Source: Armatimonadota bacterium (lineage in GTDB: Bacteria; Armatimonadota; UBA10988). From it: a stretch of DNA of 64,000 nucleotides. The notes beneath the pieces were generated by a model. That model was not told the DNA's origin, made no database searches, and saw only the letters and a program-made list of their open reading frames with translations. The stretch is taken from contig JACRKZ010000057.1 of NCBI GenBank assembly GCA_016235455.1, positions 1-64,000 of the forward strand, written 5' to 3'. Positions 59,616-64,000 of this stretch are shown here, piece by piece. The position numbers were made by a program, and so were the translations under genes. How positions within the stretch are numbered: the stretch's first letter is position 1; each line of letters opens with the position of its first letter.

Positions 59616-59644
59616 AGTGTACGGCACGGCCCCCGGCCGGTCAA
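59616..59644 (-). promoter_or_regulatory. Promoter of the accB-hom-purC operon
   Basis: Minus strand: TTGACC (59639-59644), 17-bp spacer, TACACT (59616-59621). Predicted start near 59609, about 50 nt before the accB ATG. The remaining gap to 59854 holds no gene; a lone TATACT at 59831-59836 faces the radical SAM gene. Confidence 0.78.
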
Positions 59645-59854
59645 CCCCGGCCGGTTGGCGGCTGCACGGCTGACGGCGGTGCGAGGCGTGAGTTCGGGGG
59701 GCGGTGCGCTCCGTCGGACTGGTCCGAGACAGCGACCGAGACGACGACGCGTGCGTCTCCAACCACAGGCGTGGCTGCGCGCTCCATTCAACCCAACGCT
59801 ACCGCAGCCTGCCCGGTGCGCATACCGGGTTATACTGAACGCGGAGGATACGTC

Positions 59855-62497
59855 TTGGTCCGAGAACCCGCGGGTAGTCTGGAACAGCGCCTGGCCGAGG
59901 AAGTGCTGCCGCTGGTCGGCAAGCCATCACGCTACCTGGGCACCGAGCTCAACAGCGTACACAAGGATCCCGCGCGCACGACGTTGCGTGCGGTGCTGGC
60001 GTTCCCGGACAGCTACGACCTGGGCCTGGGCAACCTGGGTCTGCAGATCCTGTATGGCATCCTCAACAGCCGGCCCGAGATCTGGTGTGAGCGTGTCTGC
60101 GCGCCGCACGGCGACCTGGAGCAGGTGTTGCGCGCCAAGGGGCTGCCGCTCTTCTCGCTGGAGAGCAAGCGCCCGCTGCACGCCTTCGATCTGGTCGGCT
60201 TCACGCTGCAGTGGGAACTGACCTACACCAATCTGCTCAACATGCTCGACCTGGGCGGCATTCCGGTGCTGGCCAGCGAGCGCGGCGACGAGCACCCCAT
60301 CGTGGTGGCCGGCGGACCGTGCTCTCACAACCCCGAGCCGCTGGCGCTGTTCATCGATGCGTTCGTCATCGGCGACGGCGAGGAGGTGGTGCTGGAGGTG
60401 GCCGACGCGGTGGCCGCGCGGGGTGGACGCGAAGCCGTCCTCGACCGGCTGGCCGCGCTGCCGGGCGTGTATGTGCCCTCACGCTTCCCCGAGCCGGTGC
60501 TGGTCGGCGACTGGCTGACGCCGGCGCCGGGCGCGCCGCGGGTGACCAAACGCGTGGTGCGCGACCTCGATGCGGCGCCGTTCCAGGCGCGGCAGATTGT
60601 GCCGTTTGCCGAGCAGATCCACGACCGCGTGAGCATCGAAGTGCTGCGCGGCTGCACCCATGGCTGTCGCTTCTGCCAGGCCGGCATGGTCACGCGGCCC
60701 GTGCGCGAGCGCTCGCTGCCCACGCTGGCGCGGCTGCAAACCGAGGCCATGGCCGCCACCGGCTACGAGGAGGTGTCGCTGGTCTCGCTCTCCACCTGCG
60801 ACCACAGCCGCGCGCGGTCGCTGGCGCGGCAGGCGGTGGAACTCGCCACGCCCGACCACATCACCGTCAGCCTGCCGTCGCTGCGGCTGGACAGCTACAG
60901 CGTCGACCTGTCGGCCCAAGTGGGCTCGGCGCGCAAGAGCGGGTTGACCTTCGCTCCCGAAGCTGCCACCGACCGGTTGCGCGCGGTGATCAACAAGCCC
61001 ATCGGCGACGAGGAACTGCTGGCCACGGCCGACGCCTGCTATCGCCGCGGCTTTGAGTCCATCAAGCTGTATTTCATGATCGGCCTGCCCACCGAGACCG
61101 ACGAGGACGTGCTGGCCATCGGCGATCTGGCGACGCGTGTGTTCCGGCTCGGCCAGAGCCTGAACCGCCGCGCCAAGGTCAACCTCGGTGTGAGCACCTT
61201 CGTGCCCAAGCCCTGGACGCCGTTCCAGTGGGCGGCGCAGATCGGTGGCGAGGAGACCATTCGCCGGCAGCGGCTGCTGCGTGGCGTCCTGCCCAAGGCA
61301 GTCAAGTTTGGCCGCCACGACGCCATGGCCTCGCACCTGGAGGGGCTCATTGGCCGCCTCGACCGCCGCGGCGGCTGGCTGCTCTACTGGGCCTGGCAAG
61401 AGGGCTGCCGCATGGACGGCTGGACCGAACTGCTGGACGGCGACGCCTGGGACCGCGCCATCGGCCGCTGGGAGAGCGAGTTCGGCGTGACCGTGGCCCA
61501 GGCTCAAGGCGAACGTGACCTCGCGCAGCCGTTGCCCTGGGACCATCTCGATGTGCTGGTCGACCGCGATTGGCTGGTGAACGACTGGCACCGCGCGCTG
61601 GCCGGCGAGTGCGAGCGCGACTGCCGCCAGGAAGGCTGCCATCGCTGTGGTGTCATCGGCGCCGAGCCCAAGGCCTGCGCCACCATGCTGGCCACCTCGC
61701 GCGATGGCGTCGCGGCCGAGGCCGAACTGCCCTCCACCCGGCCGCCGCGCTGGACCGAGCCCGATCCCATCGGCAAAATCCGCTTCCGCTGGCGGCGCGA
61801 GGGGCTGGCCCGCCTGACCAGCCACCATGAGGTACTCAACGTCTTCATCCGCGCCATGCGCCGCGCGGGCGTGCCGATGCGCTACAGCGAAGGCTTCCAT
61901 CCGCACGCTTCGCTGAGCTTCGTCACGGCCTTGCGCGTGGGCATGGAGACCGAGGGCGACTGGTGCGATGTGATCGTCACCGAAGCTATGAGCCCCAATG
62001 AGTTCGTCACCAAGGTGGACGCCGAGTTGCCTGAGGGCTTCGGCATCACGCGGGCCTGGGCGGTGCCTATGGAGACGCCCGCGCTCATGGCCACCTACAA
62101 GGCGGCGCGCTACGTGGCGCATGTGCCGCTCGACCTGGCCGGCGACGTGCCCGACAGCCGCGCCGCCGAACTGCTGGCCGGCGACGAGGTCATCGTCTCG
62201 CGACGCGGGAAGGATCGCGACCGCATCGTGTTCCGCCCGCTCAATATCCGCTCGATGATCCGCAGTCTGTCGATGACGACCGCGTCGGACGGCAGCAAGA
62301 TGATCGCCATGGAACTGGTGCCCGACGCCCAGGACCGGCTGCCCAAGGCCGACGAGGTGGTGGCCGCGCTGTTCCGGCTCGATGCCGAGGCGCTGGCCCG
62401 GGTCGGGTTCCGCAAGCTCGCCAGCTACTTGGTGCGTGGCGACTCGCTCGAAGAGCCGCAGCCGCCCACGGGCGGGCTGGTCGGAGGTGGTAGCTAG
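59855..62497 (+). CDS. Radical SAM protein fused to DUF2344 (TIGR03960/TIGR03936 type)
   Basis: 880 residues. The N-terminal part (about 1-200) resembles a B12-binding-like domain. The radical SAM core has RGCTHGCRFCQAG (Cys267, 271, 274), GYEEVSLVSLSTCDH, LTFAPEAATDRLRAVINK. A second cysteine group ECERDCRQEGCHRCGV near residue 590 may bind another metal. The last 240 residues form the DUF2344 domain (GLARLTSHHEVLNVFIRAMRRAGVPMRYSEGFHPH). The function is not established; relatives often neighbour rng, rplU and obg. The start is TTG 59855, with GGAGG 7 bp upstream. ispH starts immediately after its stop (TAGATG). Confidence 0.9.
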   Translation: MVREPAGSLEQRLAEEVLPLVGKPSRYLGTELNSVHKDPARTTLRAVLAFPDSYDLGLGNLGLQILYGILNSRPEIWCERVCAPHGDLEQVLRAKGLPLFSLESKRPLHAFDLVGFTLQWELTYTNLLNMLDLGGIPVLASERGDEHPIVVAGGPCSHNPEPLALFIDAFVIGDGEEVVLEVADAVAARGGREAVLDRLAALPGVYVPSRFPEPVLVGDWLTPAPGAPRVTKRVVRDLDAAPFQARQIVPFAEQIHDRVSIEVLRGCTHGCRFCQAGMVTRPVRERSLPTLARLQTEAMAATGYEEVSLVSLSTCDHSRARSLARQAVELATPDHITVSLPSLRLDSYSVDLSAQVGSARKSGLTFAPEAATDRLRAVINKPIGDEELLATADACYRRGFESIKLYFMIGLPTETDEDVLAIGDLATRVFRLGQSLNRRAKVNLGVSTFVPKPWTPFQWAAQIGGEETIRRQRLLRGVLPKAVKFGRHDAMASHLEGLIGRLDRRGGWLLYWAWQEGCRMDGWTELLDGDAWDRAIGRWESEFGVTVAQAQGERDLAQPLPWDHLDVLVDRDWLVNDWHRALAGECERDCRQEGCHRCGVIGAEPKACATMLATSRDGVAAEAELPSTRPPRWTEPDPIGKIRFRWRREGLARLTSHHEVLNVFIRAMRRAGVPMRYSEGFHPHASLSFVTALRVGMETEGDWCDVIVTEAMSPNEFVTKVDAELPEGFGITRAWAVPMETPALMATYKAARYVAHVPLDLAGDVPDSRAAELLAGDEVIVSRRGKDRDRIVFRPLNIRSMIRSLSMTTASDGSKMIAMELVPDAQDRLPKADEVVAALFRLDAEALARVGFRKLASYLVRGDSLEEPQPPTGGLVGGGS

Positions 62498-63442
62498 ATG
62501 GAACGGATCGTACTGGCCGCGCCGCGCGGATTCTGCGCCGGCGTCTCCTATGCCATCGGCATCGTCAACCGCGCCATCGAGGCGTTTGGCACGCCGCTCT
62601 ACGTGCGCCACGCCATCGTGCATAACGAGTGGGTGGTGCGCAGCTTCGAGGATCGTGGGGTCATCTTCGTCGAGGATCTGGCCGATGTGCCCGCCGGCCG
62701 ACCGGTGGTCTTCAGCGCGCACGGGGTAAGCCCCGAGGTACGCGCCGAGGCCCGTGGGCGCGACCTGAAGATCATCGACGCCACCTGCCCGTTGGTGGAT
62801 AAGGTGCACCGCGAGGCGCAGGAATGGGCCACGCGCGACCACACCATTCTCTACATCGGCCACCACGGCCATGCGGAGGCCGTGGGGACCATGGGCGAGG
62901 CGCCCGAGCGCATGTTGCTCATCGGCGGGGTCGAGGATGCCGAGGCGGTGCAGCCGCCGGATCCCGACCGCGTCGTCGTACTCACCCAGACCACGCTGAG
63001 CGTCGACGAGGTCGGCGACCTGGTGCAGGTGCTCAAACGGCGGTTCCCGGCGCTGAGTACGCCACGCAAGGAAGACATCTGCTACGCCACCACCAACCGC
63101 CAGGAAGCGGTCAAGGAGTTGGCGCAGCGCTGCGACATGGTGCTGGTCGTCGGCTCGACGAGCAGTTCCAACACCAACCGCCTGCGCGAAGTGGCCGAGA
63201 CCTGCGGCGTCGACGCCTACCTCGTGGCGGATGCCGACGGTGTTCGCGAGGACTGGCTGCGTGACCACAACGTGATCGGCGTCACGTCTGGCGCGTCCAC
63301 GCCCGAGATCGCCGTCGACCAGGTCGTCGAACGCATGATGCGCTTCGCCACGGTGCCCATCGAAACCCTGGAGACCGTGGAAGAGAAGATCCACTTCCGG
63401 CCCCCGCGCGAACTGGTTGAGGCCGCCGGCGAGGGGTCATGA
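62498..63442 (+). CDS. ispH: 4-hydroxy-3-methylbut-2-enyl diphosphate reductase
   Basis: 314 residues. Last step of the MEP isoprenoid pathway; an Fe-S enzyme yielding IPP and DMAPP. Three cluster cysteines: RGFCAGVSYAI (Cys13), DATCPLVDKVH and EDICYATTNRQ. Substrate-binding motifs HHGHAEAVGTMGE, GSTSSSNTNRL and GVTSGASTPE are intact. There is no S1 domain. It begins directly at the previous stop and its own stop overlaps the next start (ATGA), so three Fe-S/radical genes form one transcript. Confidence 0.97.
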   Translation: MERIVLAAPRGFCAGVSYAIGIVNRAIEAFGTPLYVRHAIVHNEWVVRSFEDRGVIFVEDLADVPAGRPVVFSAHGVSPEVRAEARGRDLKIIDATCPLVDKVHREAQEWATRDHTILYIGHHGHAEAVGTMGEAPERMLLIGGVEDAEAVQPPDPDRVVVLTQTTLSVDEVGDLVQVLKRRFPALSTPRKEDICYATTNRQEAVKELAQRCDMVLVVGSTSSSNTNRLREVAETCGVDAYLVADADGVREDWLRDHNVIGVTSGASTPEIAVDQVVERMMRFATVPIETLETVEEKIHFRPPRELVEAAGEGS

Positions 63443-64000
63443 TCGAGGTCGCGCCGGCGATGCTGTGGCATGGTGACGGCGCGCGCGTGGTCTGCGACCT
63501 GTGCCCACACCGCTGCGCGCTGGTCGACAGCGGGCTGGGGCGCTGCGGCGTGCGTCGCAACGACGGCGGCCAACTGGTCACACTGGCCGACGGCTGGCTG
63601 GTGGCGGCCCATGCCGCGCCCATCGAGCGCAAGCCGTTGCACCATGTGGCGCCTGGCAGCCAGAGCTTCAGCTTCGCGGCCGCCGGTTGCACGCTGCGCT
63701 GCGCCTACTGCCAGAACTGGATGATCAGTCAGACGGTCAAGGAAGGCGCCGGCCCGCCGGCCGCCCACTGGACCGCCGAACGGCTGGTGGATGCCGCCCG
63801 GCAAGCCGGCTGTGCTGTCCTGGCGGCGACGTTCGGCGAGCCGACGGTCTTCGCCGAGTTTGCGCTGCGCGCCGCTCGGTCGGCTCGCGACGCGGGTCTG
63901 CTGAACGTCTGGAAGACCAACGGGCTGACCACGCTTGAGGCGGTTGAGCAGATCGCGCCATGGCTCGACGCGGTGAACGTCGACCTCAAGGGCTGGGACG
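63439..64000 (+). CDS. amrS: AmmeMemoRadiSam-system radical SAM enzyme (AmrS-like), cut by the window end
   Basis: 187 codons visible, 3' end missing. N-terminal cysteine block VCDLCPHRCALVDSGLGRCGVR, then the radical SAM motif CTLRCAYCQNW (C-x3-C-x2-C), GEPTVFAEFALRAAR and WKTNGLTTLEAVEQIAPWLDAVNVDLKGWD. This matches the pyruvate-formate-lyase-activase-like enzyme of the Memo/AMMECR1 system, of uncertain substrate. The partner genes would lie beyond the window. It overlaps ispH by 4 bp. Confidence 0.88.
   Translation, partial: MIEVAPAMLWHGDGARVVCDLCPHRCALVDSGLGRCGVRRNDGGQLVTLADGWLVAAHAAPIERKPLHHVAPGSQSFSFAAAGCTLRCAYCQNWMISQTVKEGAGPPAAHWTAERLVDAARQAGCAVLAATFGEPTVFAEFALRAARSARDAGLLNVWKTNGLTTLEAVEQIAPWLDAVNVDLKGWD

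Noticed and set aside
60479..63394. 971-codon minus-strand frame over the radical SAM and ispH genes
   Set aside because: Crosses two genes with intact cysteine motifs; translation is low-complexity His/Asp/Gly/Arg.

Overview
The window is 64 kb of gene-dense, GC-rich bacterial chromosome. It carries about 62 protein genes, one broken gene, two tRNAs and no rRNA. There is no insertion sequence, phage or CRISPR array that I can see. Shine-Dalgarno starts, sigma-70 type promoters, LolA-like, TolB-like and lipoprotein genes, and a Tat-exported protein point to a free-living, probably diderm bacterium. The sulfatase, anaerobic sulfatase-maturase, GH38 mannosidase, sialidase-like protein, GPH sugar symporter and FGGY kinase suggest a degrader of complex glycans. 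The block M50 protease-trpS-scpA-scpB-dacF-rluB, together with cdaA-ybbR and the fused radical SAM/DUF2344 gene, fits uncultured lineages such as Armatimonadota or Hydrogenedentota. That placement is inference with low confidence.

Layout. 1-9.3 kb: a PIN toxin remnant, a Cys-type sulfatase overlapping a UroD-like gene, a phosphohexomutase, galU, a Pta/Ptb-like acyltransferase with an ACT protein, then a Tat-exported aldo/keto-reductase-like protein and a tetraheme cytochrome. 9.3-15.5 kb: glnA, ybbR and cdaA on the minus strand. Across a 459-bp gap lie a membrane protein behind a near-perfect sigma-54 promoter, a folate pair (5-formyl-THF cyclo-ligase, folB) and a TIM-barrel isomerase. 15.6-25.6 kb: a cysteine-rich PAS histidine kinase, a membrane SpoIIE phosphatase, a LolA-like protein, a TPR/HEAT protein, a GPH symporter, trpD, a methyltransferase and a large acidic protein of unknown function. 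25.8-36 kb: the sulfatase-maturase, an FGGY kinase, a CheY-like regulator, cca and the tightly overlapping M50-trpS-scpA-scpB-dacF-rluB run. 36-49.5 kb: pgi, a beta-propeller protein, a MoaD/ThiS protein, DUF362, alpha-mannosidase, tRNA-Pro, aroK, a predicted OlsF-like ornithine-lipid synthase followed by a PmtA-like methyltransferase, and a SUMF1-sialidase fusion. 49.5-59.6 kb: a three-gene unknown operon (nucleotidyltransferase-like, TPM protein, hypothetical), queF, tRNA-Leu, a slipin, and the minus-strand run accB-hom-purC-PGM-like-tilS-lipoprotein. 59.8-64 kb: radical SAM/DUF2344 fusion, ispH and the start of an AmrS-type radical SAM gene.

Genes that appear to work together: sulfatase with its maturase; the OlsF-like and PmtA-like pair in membrane lipid remodelling; hom with an alkaline-phosphatase-superfamily protein of a group proposed as alternative homoserine kinases; cdaA with ybbR in c-di-AMP synthesis; scpA/scpB with their neighbours in chromosome segregation and cell-wall growth; galU, the phosphohexomutase and pgi in sugar-nucleotide supply.

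Non-coding DNA is unusually readable. Several promoters match consensus at both hexamers with 16-17 bp spacing. Convergent gene ends carry either long perfect hairpins or a dispersed, imperfect palindrome family (36038-36102, 48784-48810 and, less similar, 40257-40304 and 52296-52400).
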